From: Thauera carbonicopians
GTDB taxonomy: Bacteria; Pseudomonadota; Gammaproteobacteria; Burkholderiales; Rhodocyclaceae
Reading direction: 5' to 3'
Length of the DNA stretch: 64,000 nucleotides
NCBI RefSeq assembly: GCF_025699485.1
Contig: NZ_JANUXN010000004.1
Coordinates: 124,001-188,000 of the forward strand
Shown: positions 24,191 to 32,554 of the stretch, piece after piece
Layout: each line of letters starts with the position of its first letter
Numbering within the stretch: the first letter of the stretch is position 1
The notes under the pieces: generated by a model
What the model was told of the DNA's origin: nothing
What the model saw: the letters and a program-made list of their open reading frames with translations, nothing else
Database searches by the model: none
Position numbers and translations under genes: made by a program

Positions 24191-25486
24191 GTGCTGTTCG
24201 ACCAGTTGCTGTTCATCCTGCTGCTCATCGCAGTCAGCGCCTTCCTGTCGATGTCCGAAATTTCGCTGGCAGCATCGCGCAAGGTCAAGCTCCGCCTGAT
24301 GGCCGAGGGCGGCGACGTCAACGCGCAGCGCGTGCTCGCGCTGCAGGACAGCCCGGGCAATTTCTTCACCGTGGTGCAGATCGGGCTCAATGCGGTCAGT
24401 ATCCTCGGCGGCATCGTCGGCGAGCAGGCGCTGTCACCGCATGTCGAGGGCCTGCTGCGGCCGCTGTATGACGGTCCGATGCTGGGGACGCTGAGTTTCG
24501 CCCTGTCCTTCGTCTTCGTGACTTCCCTGTTCGTGCTGTTCGCCGACCTGATGCCCAAGCGGCTGGCGATGGTGAGGCCCGAGCGCATCGCCGTCGCCGT
24601 GGTGCGGCCGATGCTCGTGTGCGTGTGGGTGTTCGCGCCGCTGGTGTGGATCTTCAATGGCATTGCCGACGCGCTTTTCCGCTGGCTGAAAGTGCCCAGC
24701 GTGCGTGTCGAGGACATCACCGCCGACGACATCGTCGCGATGGCCGACGCCGGCGCGCAGACCGGCGCGCTGCTACGCCAGGAGCAGCACCTGATCAGCA
24801 ACGTGTTCGAACTCGACTCGCGCATCGTGCCCTCGGCCATGACTTCGCGCGAGAGCATCGTCTTCCTGACCCTGTCCGAATCGGAGGAGAGTATCCGGCG
24901 CAAGATCGCCGAGCATCCGCACGGCAAGTTCCCGGTATGCGAAACCGGCATCGACAGCGTGATCGGCTACGTCGACTCCAAGGACATCCTGCCGCGCATC
25001 GTGCAGGGCCAGGATCTGTCGCTGCGCACCCAGCCGATCGTGCGCAAGATCCTGATGCTGCCGGATACGCTGACCCTGTTCGAGGCACTGGAGCGCTTCC
25101 GCGACGCCAAGGAGGATTTCGCCCTGGTCATCAACGAATATGCGCTGGTGGTCGGGCTGCTGTCGCTGCAGGACGTCATGAACACCGTGATGGGCGATCT
25201 GGTCAGCCCCTTCCAGGAAGAACTGATCGTGCGCCGCGACGACCACTCCTGGCTGATCGACGGCGTCACGCCGATCGAGGACGTCATGCAGGCGCTCGAT
25301 ATCGAGGTCTTCGAGGGTTTCGAGAACTACGAGACGGTGGCCGGCTTCCTGATGTACCGCCTGCGCAAGGTGCCGCGCAGAACCGATTCGGTGCTCTATG
25401 CGGGCTACAAATTCGAAGTCGTCGATATCGACAACTACCGCATCGACCAAGTGCTGGTGACGCGGGAGGCGGGGCCGGTCGAGTGA
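24191..25486 (+). CDS. CNNM/CBS-domain protein of the CorC/HlyC (hemolysin-like) family
   Basis: Encodes a 431-residue membrane protein. The DUF21/CNNM domain (about residues 1-190) has four hydrophobic segments and the pattern FLSMSEISLAASRKVKLRLM. A CBS pair follows (about 205-325, with VPSAMTSRESIVFL and ALVVGLLSLQDVMNTVMGDL), then the CorC_HlyC transporter-associated domain (about 345-431). The GTG at 24191 is used because AAGGAG sits 7 bp upstream. The family is linked to magnesium or cobalt efflux and ion homeostasis; the older name hemolysin is not evidence of toxicity. No operon partner is visible. Confidence 0.86.
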   Translation: MLFDQLLFILLLIAVSAFLSMSEISLAASRKVKLRLMAEGGDVNAQRVLALQDSPGNFFTVVQIGLNAVSILGGIVGEQALSPHVEGLLRPLYDGPMLGTLSFALSFVFVTSLFVLFADLMPKRLAMVRPERIAVAVVRPMLVCVWVFAPLVWIFNGIADALFRWLKVPSVRVEDITADDIVAMADAGAQTGALLRQEQHLISNVFELDSRIVPSAMTSRESIVFLTLSESEESIRRKIAEHPHGKFPVCETGIDSVIGYVDSKDILPRIVQGQDLSLRTQPIVRKILMLPDTLTLFEALERFRDAKEDFALVINEYALVVGLLSLQDVMNTVMGDLVSPFQEELIVRRDDHSWLIDGVTPIEDVMQALDIEVFEGFENYETVAGFLMYRLRKVPRRTDSVLYAGYKFEVVDIDNYRIDQVLVTREAGPVE

Positions 25487-25494
25487 GCCGTAGA

Positions 25495-25527
25495 CGAAAA
25501 AAAACCGCCCCGAGAGGGCGGTTTTTG
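25495..25527 (+). terminator. Terminator after the CorC-like gene
   Basis: AAAACCGCCC and its complement AGGGCGGTTTT form a strong stem around a short CGAG loop, with A-rich sequence before and T-rich sequence after, so it can work in both directions. It separates this gene from the convergent PEP-CTERM gene. Confidence 0.9.
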
Positions 25528-25549
25528 CTGCGCTGTCGCGGCTGGCTTG

Positions 25550-26221
25550 TCAGGCCTTCTTGCGACGCAGGGCGCCGAGGCCGATCAGACCGAGGCCCAG
25601 CAGAGCCAGCGAACCGGGTTCCGGCACGTTGTTGGTCGGCGGGGTATCGTCGTAGGTGTAGGTCACCTTGGCACCGCAACCGGCAACGGTTTCTTGCGTC
25701 ACAGTGATGTTGCCGCCACCACCGACTTGGTTGTTGCTCACCAGGCTTTCGCACTTCAGATCGAGAGCGCCGCTGCCAATGAATGCAGCGAAGTTTGCGG
25801 CGTCAACGCTCAGGATGACCGAGTCGCTGACATCGGTCGTACCCAAGTCGTAAGTTTGACCGGCAGCGATGCTGATCTGGCCGAGCGCGTTCGAGCCCGG
25901 GATGGTGCCGGTGTTGAACAGCTCGAGCGAAATGATGTCGCCGATGGAGCTGCCCGAGAAAGTCAGGAACAGTGTGCTGGTGAAGCCGAAGTTCTGGGCT
26001 TGGGCTGCGCTGTTGAGAATCGAAGCCGACGAAATGGCTTGACCGAACAGTTCGATCGAAACCGAGTTGAGCGTGCCAAGGCTGGAGTCGAACTGGCTAA
26101 GGCCGAGATTTTGATTGATTTCAGTGGTCTGCAGCGACAGCGGAACGTCGTACGAGATCACGGCAGCGTTGGCTCCGGCAGCCAGGGTGGCGAGAGCGAT
26201 GGCAAAAGCGGTTTTTTTCAT
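25550..26221 (-). CDS. PEP-CTERM sorting domain protein (choice-of-anchor type)
   Basis: Encodes a 223-residue exported protein. The ATG at 26221 begins a classical signal peptide (MKKTAFAIALATLAAGANA). The mature part has long beta-rich segments (SVSIELFGQAISSASILNS, TLFLTFSGSSIGDIISLELF) resembling choice-of-anchor E-type domains, and two Cys (in LKCES and VAGCGAK) that may pair. The C-terminus is the sorting signal VPEPGSLALLGLGLIGLGAL followed by RRKKA. A longer frame from a TTG at 26242 is less likely. The upstream sigma-54-like site suggests co-regulation with the PEP-CTERM gene at 6841. Function is unknown. Confidence 0.87.
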   Translation of the reverse strand: MKKTAFAIALATLAAGANAAVISYDVPLSLQTTEINQNLGLSQFDSSLGTLNSVSIELFGQAISSASILNSAAQAQNFGFTSTLFLTFSGSSIGDIISLELFNTGTIPGSNALGQISIAAGQTYDLGTTDVSDSVILSVDAANFAAFIGSGALDLKCESLVSNNQVGGGGNITVTQETVAGCGAKVTYTYDDTPPTNNVPEPGSLALLGLGLIGLGALRRKKA

Positions 26222-26281
26222 GACTTTTTGGTACCTGTTCAAATGGCTCAGGGCCGTTGAGTGGAATGCTGGCTCATCTAA

Positions 26282-26296
26282 GCATGGACCGTGCCA
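26282..26296 (-). promoter_or_regulatory. Sigma-54-like promoter of the second PEP-CTERM gene
   Basis: On the minus strand the sequence reads TGGCACGGTCCATGC. It matches TGGCACG-N4-TTGC except for one T-to-A change, keeps the essential GG and GC dinucleotides at the correct spacing, and lies about 60 bp upstream of the ATG at 26221, nearly the same distance as the site before the other PEP-CTERM gene. Confidence 0.75.
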
Positions 26297-26494
26297 TATT
26301 TATTAAGTGCTTGTTGGCAAATGGTTTATTTTTTTGGCATGAGATTCAGATGCTCTCGTTGTAAAGAAAGCCGACATCGATCTCCGTTCATGCCGAATGT
26401 GCCTGTCACAGGTGACGCTGTCTTGCCGCGTGATGCAATCCGGCTGGCGTCAGCATTTCAATCATGCCAATGAAGAGAACTGGCGCGGCACCGC

Positions 26495-27199
26495 CTAGCC
26501 ATCCGGCGTTGCGACACGCTCGGGCTGCTTCGTTCGGGCGGCCGCGATGCGTGCCACGGCCTCGCGGCCGCTGCGGATGTGGGCACGCATCAACGACTCG
26601 GCCGCGTCGGCGTCGCGGGCCGTCAGTGCGCCGAGGATGGCGCGGTGCTCGGCCAGCGACTGTTCGAGCCGGCCTTCCGAAAACAGTGAGTGGTGGCGCG
26701 ACAGCTTGATGACCTTGCGCAGGTCCTCGATCACGTGCATCAGCCAGTGGTTGTCGGCGAACTCCTGGATGGCGCGGTGAAAGCTCTGGTTGGCTTCGAA
26801 GAAGCCTTCGATGTCATGGGCTGCGGCAGCACGCTCGAGTTCCGCATGTATCGTCTTGAGCTCTTCCAGTTGCTTGTCGTTCGCGCGGCCCACGATCGTG
26901 CGCGCGCATTCCCCTTCGAGCAGTGCCATGACGGAGAACACCTCGTCCAGGTCGCGCTCCGATATCTCGGTCACGTAACAGCCGCGGCGCGGCTTGAGGG
27001 TCACCAGTCCTTCGGAGGCGAGCACTTTCAGCGCTTCGCGTAGCGGCGTGCGCGAGATGCCGTAGTGCTCGGCCAGCGCCTGTTCATCCACCCAGGTGCC
27101 GGGAGGGAGTTCATGCGAGAAGATCCGTTCGCGCAGGCGTTCGGCGACTTCCTGATAGAGGGCGAGTGGAGCGATGCGGGATGCTTTCATGGGTGGCAT
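26495..27199 (-). CDS. GntR-family (FadR/FCD subclass) transcriptional regulator
   Basis: Encodes a 234-residue repressor-type regulator. The winged-helix domain covers residues about 10-78, with LAEHYGISRTPLREALKVLA and SEGLVTLKPRRGCYVTE. An all-helical FCD ligand domain follows, whose metal-binding residues are visible in FEANQSFHRAIQEFADN and SLAEHRAILGAL (Asp/His pattern). It is divergent from the propionyl-CoA/methylmalonyl-CoA operon and is the obvious candidate regulator. A palindrome in the gap, CATAATTATG, is a candidate target. The start could also be ATG 27190 (MKASR); neither has a strong ribosome site. Confidence 0.88.
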   Translation of the reverse strand: MPPMKASRIAPLALYQEVAERLRERIFSHELPPGTWVDEQALAEHYGISRTPLREALKVLASEGLVTLKPRRGCYVTEISERDLDEVFSVMALLEGECARTIVGRANDKQLEELKTIHAELERAAAAHDIEGFFEANQSFHRAIQEFADNHWLMHVIEDLRKVIKLSRHHSLFSEGRLEQSLAEHRAILGALTARDADAAESLMRAHIRSGREAVARIAAARTKQPERVATPDG

Positions 27200-27522
27200 G
27201 TGGACAGAGAGTGTTTACCGTGTCTTGGCCGGCTTTTGGAGGTAGCCATTATCGCCCTGTTGCATCGTGTTTGCGTTCATAATTATGGATAAAGTATTAT
27301 TCAAGGGTTTGCAACCAGTCACTCCCTCACGCTGCACGGCATGGGAGGCGTCGGGCGATGAACCGGCGAGCAGGAGAGGGACCGTGCAGTGCGATGGGGC
27401 GTCGACGGCCGCTCGTGGCATCGCGCCGCGAGCGGCGCCGTCGCCGCAAGCGCCGACCGGGTTGCGTCACCACCCTGATATTGAACTGCCGCAGTAGCGG
27501 CGCCTGAGTCCAAGAGGTTTCC
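27200..27522. other. Divergent promoter region between the GntR gene and the mutase operon
   Basis: This 323-bp gap holds no convincing gene. Its left half is AT-rich and includes the palindrome at 27278-27287 and nearby TATTATTC-type sequence that could form promoters. The right half (27310-27510) is GC-rich, and short frames there are not protein-like. Confidence 0.6.
27278..27287. promoter_or_regulatory. Palindrome CATAATTATG before the methylmalonyl-CoA mutase operon
   Basis: A perfect 10-bp palindrome in the context GTTCATAATTATGGAT. The same sequence occurs once more, at 42924-42933, upstream of the epimerase-like gene. It is a candidate operator, possibly for the adjacent GntR regulator. 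Confidence 0.55.
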
Positions 27523-29688
27523 ATGTCGAACGCCAATGAGCCGATCTACCCCCAGCCCGATCTGGAGGCCTGGAAGAAGGCCGCCGCCAAGCATGCCCCC
27601 GACGGCGACATCGAAAAGCTCAACTGGATCACGCCCGAAGGCCTGAGCGTCAAGCCGCTGTATACGAAGGCCGATACCGAGAACCTGCTGCACGCCGATA
27701 CGCTGCCCGGCTTCGAGCCTTTCCTGCGCGGTCCGCAGCCGACCATGTATGCCGTGAAGCCGTGGACGATCCGCCAGTATGCCGGCTTCTCCACTGCAGA
27801 GGCCTCCAACGCCTTCTACCGCAAGGCGCTCGCCGCCGGCGGCCAGGGCGTGTCGGTGGCCTTCGACCTCGCTACCCACCGCGGCTACGACTCCGACCAT
27901 CCGCGCGTGACCGGCGACGTCGGCAAGGCCGGCGTGGCGATCGACTCGGTCGAGGACATGAAGATCCTGTTCGACGGTATTCCGCTCGACAAGATCTCGG
28001 TGTCGATGACGATGAACGGCGCGGTGCTGCCGATCCTGGCCGGCTACATCGTCGCCGCCGAAGAGCAGGGCGTGCCGCAGGACAAGCTGTCGGGGACCAT
28101 CCAGAACGACATTCTCAAGGAGTTCATGGTCCGCAACACCTACATCTACCCGCCGACGCCATCGATGAAGATCATCGCCGACATCTTCAAGTACACGTCG
28201 GAGCACATGCCCAAGTTCAACAGCATCTCGATCTCGGGCTACCACATCCAGGAAGCGGGCGCGAACCAGGCGATCGAGCTGGCCTTCACGCTGGCCGACG
28301 GCCTGGAATACGTGCGCACCGGCATCAGGTCGGGCATGGACGTTGACACCTTTGCCGGCCGCCTGTCCTTCTTCTGGGCGGTGGGCATGAACTTCTATCT
28401 CGAGATCGCCAAGATGCGCGCCGCGCGCCTGCTGTGGTGGCGGATCATGAAGCAGTTCAATCCCAAGAGCACCAAGTCGATGATGCTGCGCACCCACTCG
28501 CAGACTTCGGGCTGGTCGCTGACCGAGCAGGATCCGTACAACAACGTCGTCCGCACCACCATCGAGGCGATGGCGGCGGTGTTCGGCGGCACCCAGTCGC
28601 TGCACACCAACGCGCTGGACGAGGCGATCGCGCTGCCGACCGAGTTCTCGGCCCGCATCGCGCGCAACACCCAGATCATCATCCAGGAAGAAACCCACAT
28701 CTGTAACGTTGTCGATCCCTGGGCCGGTTCCTACATGATGGAAAAGCTGACCCAGGACATGGCCGACAAGGCCTGGGCGCTGATCGAGGAGATCGAAGCC
28801 ATGGGCGGCATGACCCAGGCGGTCGAGTCCGGCTGGGCCAAGATGAAGGTCGAGGAGTGCGCGGCCGACAAGCAGGCGCGCATCGATTCGGGCAAGGACG
28901 TCATCGTCGGCGTCAACAAGTACAAGCTGGCGAAGGAAGACCCGATCGAGATTCTCGACATCGACAACCATGCGGTGCGCGAAGCGCAGATCGCCCGCCT
29001 CAACAAGATGCGGGCGACGCGCGACAGTGCCGCGGTGCAGGCTGCGCTGGATGCGCTGACCAGGTGCGCCGAGGCCGGCGAGGGGAATCTGCTCGACCTG
29101 ACGGTGAAGGCGATCCGCCTGCGCGCTTCGGTGGGCGAGGTGTCGGATGCAATGGAAAAGGTCTTCGGCCGCTTCCGCGCCAACCCGCAAGCCGTGTCCG
29201 GTGTCTATGGAGCCGTCGTGGAAGAACAGGAAGACTGGAAGGCCTTGAAGGCCGACATCGAAGCCTTCATCGCCGAAGAGGGCCGCCGCCCGCGGGTGAT
29301 GATCGCCAAGCTCGGCCAGGACGGCCACGACCGCGGCGCCAAGGTGGTGGCCTCGGCCTTCGCTGACCTCGGTTTCGACATCGACATCGGCCCGCTCTTC
29401 CAGACGCCGGAAGAAGCCGCGCGCCACGCGGTCGAGAACGACGTCCATGCGGTAGGCTGCTCCAGCCTCGCCGCCGGCCACAAGACCCTGGTGCCGCAGA
29501 TCGTCAACGAACTGAAGAAGCTGGGCGCCGACGACATCATCACCTTCGTCGGCGGCGTGATTCCGGCACAGGACTACGATGCGCTGTATGCCGCCGGCGC
29601 CAAGGGCATCTTCGGCCCGGGCACGCCGATCCCGACCGCCGCCCGCGAGGTGCTGAAGCAGATCCGCGCCGCACGCAAGGGCGCCTGA
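27523..29688 (+). CDS. scpA: Methylmalonyl-CoA mutase, single-chain, adenosylcobalamin-dependent
   Basis: Encodes a 721-residue enzyme converting (R)-methylmalonyl-CoA to succinyl-CoA with adenosylcobalamin. The substrate-binding barrel occupies about residues 30-570, with family segments [40 protein letters not shown] and [12 protein letters not shown]. The B12-binding domain is at about 585-721, with the base-off motif D600-x-H602-x-x-G605 in [13 protein letters not shown] and GGVIPAQDY. Length fits the large subunit or single-chain (Sbm/MutB) form; no small subunit gene is present. It leads the operon with MeaB, PccB and PccA. Confidence 0.95.
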   Translation: MSNANEPIYPQPDLEAWKKAAAKHAPDGDIEKLNWITPEGLSVKPLYTKADTENLLHADTLPGFEPFLRGPQPTMYAVKPWTIRQYAGFSTAEASNAFYRKALAAGGQGVSVAFDLATHRGYDSDHPRVTGDVGKAGVAIDSVEDMKILFDGIPLDKISVSMTMNGAVLPILAGYIVAAEEQGVPQDKLSGTIQNDILKEFMVRNTYIYPPTPSMKIIADIFKYTSEHMPKFNSISISGYHIQEAGANQAIELAFTLADGLEYVRTGIRSGMDVDTFAGRLSFFWAVGMNFYLEIAKMRAARLLWWRIMKQFNPKSTKSMMLRTHSQTSGWSLTEQDPYNNVVRTTIEAMAAVFGGTQSLHTNALDEAIALPTEFSARIARNTQIIIQEETHICNVVDPWAGSYMMEKLTQDMADKAWALIEEIEAMGGMTQAVESGWAKMKVEECAADKQARIDSGKDVIVGVNKYKLAKEDPIEILDIDNHAVREAQIARLNKMRATRDSAAVQAALDALTRCAEAGEGNLLDLTVKAIRLRASVGEVSDAMEKVFGRFRANPQAVSGVYGAVVEEQEDWKALKADIEAFIAEEGRRPRVMIAKLGQDGHDRGAKVVASAFADLGFDIDIGPLFQTPEEAARHAVENDVHAVGCSSLAAGHKTLVPQIVNELKKLGADDIITFVGGVIPAQDYDALYAAGAKGIFGPGTPIPTAAREVLKQIRAARKGA

Positions 29689-29769
29689 GCCGGCGCATGC
29701 CGATGGTCGCGTGAGGCTGAACTGCCCACGCGGCCTGCGCCGACCGATGCACCAGCAGCCCCGAAGCCG

Positions 29770-30786
29770 ATGAACATGCCTGAACTTCCGTCCCCAACGA
29801 ACACCGCGAACGCCGGTCTCGATGCCGCCGACCGCAGCCTCGTCGAGGGCGTGACCGCGGGCCAGCTGCGTCCGCTGGCCAAGACCATCACGCTGATCGA
29901 GTCGCAGCGCGAAGATCACAAGCTGCGCGCCCAGCGCGTACTCGAAGCCCTGCTGCCGCATACCGGCAAGGCGATGCGGGTGGGCATCTCCGGCGTGCCG
30001 GGGGTGGGCAAGTCGACCTTCATCGAGGCGCTCGGGCTGTACCTGATCGAGCAGGGCCTGCGCATCGCGGTACTGGCTGTCGACCCGTCATCCTCGGTCA
30101 CCGGCGGCTCGATCCTCGGCGACAAGACGCGCATGGAGCTGCTCAGCCAGAACCCCGCCGCCTTCATCCGCCCCAGCCCTTCGGCCTGCAGCCTGGGCGG
30201 CGTGGCCGAGAAGACGCGCGAGTCGATGCTGGTGTGCGAGGCGGCGGGTTTCGACGTCATCATCGTCGAGACCGTCGGCGTCGGCCAGAGCGAGACCGCG
30301 GTGGCCGGCATGACCGACATCTTCTGCCTGCTGCAACTGCCCAATGCCGGCGACGACCTGCAGGCGATCAAGAAGGGGATCATGGAGATCGCCGACCTGA
30401 TCGTCATCAACAAGGCCGACATCGACCCGGCCGCGGCGATGCGGGCCCGCTCGCAGATCAAGACCGCGCTGCACATGCTGCGCCCGGCCAGCCCCAACTG
30501 GACGGTGCCGGTGCTGACCTTGTCGGCGCTGCACAACCAGGGGGTCACCGAGTTCTGGACGGCGGTGACGGATTACCGCAAGGCGCTGACTGCGTCGGGC
30601 GAATTCGCCGCCAAGCGCCAGCAGCAGGCCATGGCGTGGATGTGGGAGCTGATCGACTCGGGCTTGCGCAGCCGCTTCCGCAACCACCCGCTGGTGAAGC
30701 AGGAATTGCCCGAACTGGCGCGCGCAGTGAAGGAGGGCAGCACCACGCCCTCGCTCGCCGCCCAGCGCCTGCTCGGCCATCTTTGA
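29770..30786 (+). CDS. meaB: Methylmalonyl-CoA mutase-associated GTPase MeaB
   Basis: Encodes a 338-residue P-loop GTPase of the MeaB/ArgK family, which chaperones cofactor loading and protects methylmalonyl-CoA mutase. Motifs are the P-loop [10 protein letters not shown] at about residue 75, [20 protein letters not shown], the switch-like segment [11 protein letters not shown] and the guanine-specific motif VINKADID. It lies 81 bp after the mutase gene on the same strand, the usual arrangement. An alternative ATG is 6 bp inside. The old name ArgK (arginine transport kinase) should not be used for this context. Confidence 0.93.
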   Translation: MNMPELPSPTNTANAGLDAADRSLVEGVTAGQLRPLAKTITLIESQREDHKLRAQRVLEALLPHTGKAMRVGISGVPGVGKSTFIEALGLYLIEQGLRIAVLAVDPSSSVTGGSILGDKTRMELLSQNPAAFIRPSPSACSLGGVAEKTRESMLVCEAAGFDVIIVETVGVGQSETAVAGMTDIFCLLQLPNAGDDLQAIKKGIMEIADLIVINKADIDPAAAMRARSQIKTALHMLRPASPNWTVPVLTLSALHNQGVTEFWTAVTDYRKALTASGEFAAKRQQQAMAWMWELIDSGLRSRFRNHPLVKQELPELARAVKEGSTTPSLAAQRLLGHL

Positions 30787-30844
30787 ATCGAAGAAAGCGG
30801 GGGCCACAGGCACCCGATCCATACGATCTGACAGGAGATCATCA

Positions 30845-32377
30845 ATGCAAGACATCATTCGCCAACTGGAGGAGAAGCGCGAGAAGGCCCGCCTCGGTGG
30901 CGGCCAGAAGCGCATCGACGCGCAGCACGCCAAGGGCAAGCTGACCGCCCGCGAACGCATCCAGCTGCTGCTCGACGACGACAGCTTCGAAGAGTGGGAC
31001 ATGTTCAAGGAGCACCGCTGCAGCGAGTTCGGCATGGATGCCGACCACACGCCGGGCGACGGTGTGGTGATCGGCTACGGCACCGTCAACGGCCGTCTGG
31101 TGTTCGTGTTCTCGCAGGACTTCACCGTGTTCGGCGGCTCGCTGTCCGAAACCCACGCCGAGAAGATCTGCAAGGTCATGGACCATGCGATGAAGGTCGG
31201 CGCGCCGGTGATCGGCCTCAACGACTCGGGCGGCGCCCGCATCCAGGAAGGCGTCGATTCGCTCGGCGGCTATGCCGACGTGTTCCAGCGCAACGTGCTC
31301 GCGTCCGGCGTGGTGCCGCAGATCTCGCTGATCATGGGGCCGTGCGCCGGCGGTGCGGTGTATAGCCCGTCGATGACCGACTTCATCTTCATGGTCAAGG
31401 ACTCGTCCTACATGTTCGTGACCGGCCCCGAAGTGGTGAAGACGGTGACGCACGAGGAAGTCACCGCCGAGGAGCTGGGCGGTGCCGTGACCCACACGAC
31501 CAAGTCGGGCGTGGCCGACCTCGCTTTCGAGAACGACGTCGAAGCGCTGATGATGACCCGCCGCCTGGTCGGCTTCATCCCCGGCAGCAACCGCGAGAAG
31601 CCACCCGCGGTGCCGGCCATCGATCCGGCCGACCGCCTGGACCAGTCGCTCGACACCCTGGTGCCGAGCAACCCGAACCAGCCGTACGACATGAAGGAAG
31701 TCATCTTCAAGATGGTCGACGACGGTGACTTCTTCGAGCTGCAGCCCGACTATGCCAAGAACATCATCATCGGCTTCGCCCGCATGGAAGGCTCGCCGGT
31801 GGGCATCGTCGCCAACCAGCCGCTGGTGCTGGCCGGCTGCCTCGACATCAAGAGCTCGATCAAGGCCGCGCGCTTCGTGCGCTTCTGCGACGCCTTCAAC
31901 ATCCCGGTGGTGACGCTGGTCGACGTGCCCGGCTTCATGCCCGGCACCGCGCAGGAATACGGCGGCATCATCAAGCACGGTGCCAAGCTGCTCTACGCCT
32001 ACGCCGAATGCACGGTGCCCAAGGTCACCATCATCACCCGCAAGGCCTACGGCGGCGCCTACGACGTGATGTCGTCCAAGCACCTGCGCGGCGACGTGAA
32101 CTTCGCCTGGCCGAGCGCCGAGATCGCGGTGATGGGGCCGAAGGGCGCGGTGGAGATCATCTTCCGCGAAGAAAAGAACGACCCCGCCAAGATCGCCGAG
32201 CGCGAAGCCGAGTACAAGCAGCGCTTCGCCAACCCCTTCGTGGCCGGCGCGCGCGGCTTCATCGACGACGTCATCATGCCGCACGAAACCCGCAAGCGCG
32301 TGTGCCGTTCGCTGGCGATGCTGAAGGACAAGGAACTGGAAAACCCGTGGCGCAAGCACGGCAACATCCCGCTCTGA
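30845..32377 (+). CDS. pccB: Propionyl-CoA carboxylase, carboxyltransferase (beta) subunit
   Basis: Encodes a 510-residue acyl-CoA carboxyltransferase. It shows the two crotonase-like halves of the family, with oxyanion-hole glycines in [20 protein letters not shown] and in [20 protein letters not shown]. Further conserved sequence includes [19 protein letters not shown] and the C-terminal [17 protein letters not shown]. Together with the biotin subunit encoded downstream it converts propionyl-CoA to (S)-methylmalonyl-CoA. Propionyl-CoA rather than acetyl-CoA is chosen because mutase and MeaB are in the same operon. A good ribosome site (CAGGAG) precedes the ATG. Confidence 0.94.
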   Translation: MQDIIRQLEEKREKARLGGGQKRIDAQHAKGKLTARERIQLLLDDDSFEEWDMFKEHRCSEFGMDADHTPGDGVVIGYGTVNGRLVFVFSQDFTVFGGSLSETHAEKICKVMDHAMKVGAPVIGLNDSGGARIQEGVDSLGGYADVFQRNVLASGVVPQISLIMGPCAGGAVYSPSMTDFIFMVKDSSYMFVTGPEVVKTVTHEEVTAEELGGAVTHTTKSGVADLAFENDVEALMMTRRLVGFIPGSNREKPPAVPAIDPADRLDQSLDTLVPSNPNQPYDMKEVIFKMVDDGDFFELQPDYAKNIIIGFARMEGSPVGIVANQPLVLAGCLDIKSSIKAARFVRFCDAFNIPVVTLVDVPGFMPGTAQEYGGIIKHGAKLLYAYAECTVPKVTIITRKAYGGAYDVMSSKHLRGDVNFAWPSAEIAVMGPKGAVEIIFREEKNDPAKIAEREAEYKQRFANPFVAGARGFIDDVIMPHETRKRVCRSLAMLKDKELENPWRKHGNIPL

Positions 32378-32398
32378 TCCGCGCACGAGGACATATTC

Positions 32399-32521
32399 AT
32401 GTTTAAGAAGATTCTGATCGCAAACCGCGGTGACCAGCCGCGAAGCGGCGCAGCGACGAAGTCACATTGCCTTGCGGGCGAAGCACGCAGCGATTTCACC
32501 GCGGAGACCACGCATGTTTAA
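32399..32521 (+). CDS. 40-codon leader frame duplicating the PccA N-terminus
   Basis: An ATG at 32399, with GAGG 8 bp upstream, opens a 40-residue frame starting MFKKILIANRGD. Its first 11 residues are identical to those of PccA, then it diverges (QPRSGAATKSHC and on) and stops at 32519-32521, 5 bp inside the pccA gene. Over the 35 bp of similarity, four differences are all silent. It may be a relic of a partial duplication of the gene start, or a translated leader that couples ribosomes to pccA. Expression is not shown. Confidence 0.55.
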   Translation: MFKKILIANRGDQPRSGAATKSHCLAGEARSDFTAETTHV

Positions 32522-32554
32522 AAAGATACTGATTGCCAACCGCGGTGAAATCGC
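32490..32554 (+). promoter_or_regulatory. Perfect 15-bp inverted repeat enclosing the pccA start codon
   Basis: GCGATTTCACCGCGG (32490-32504) is the exact complement of CCGCGGTGAAATCGC (32540-32554), which is codons 9-14 of pccA. In the mRNA this could form a GC-rich stem with a 35-nt loop containing the ATG at 32514, with part of the GGAG ribosome site (32503-32506) in the stem. Translation of the leader frame would run through the left arm and stop inside the loop, which could open the stem. The regulatory role is inference. Confidence 0.6.

Noticed and set aside
24191-25486. Hemolysin/toxin
   Set aside because: CNNM-CBS-CorC proteins are ion-homeostasis proteins; the hemolysin label is historical.
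32430-32513. Extended N-terminus of PccA starting at 32430
   Set aside because: The extra 28 residues are unlike biotin carboxylases, while MFKKILIANRGE at 32514 is the standard start and has a ribosome site.
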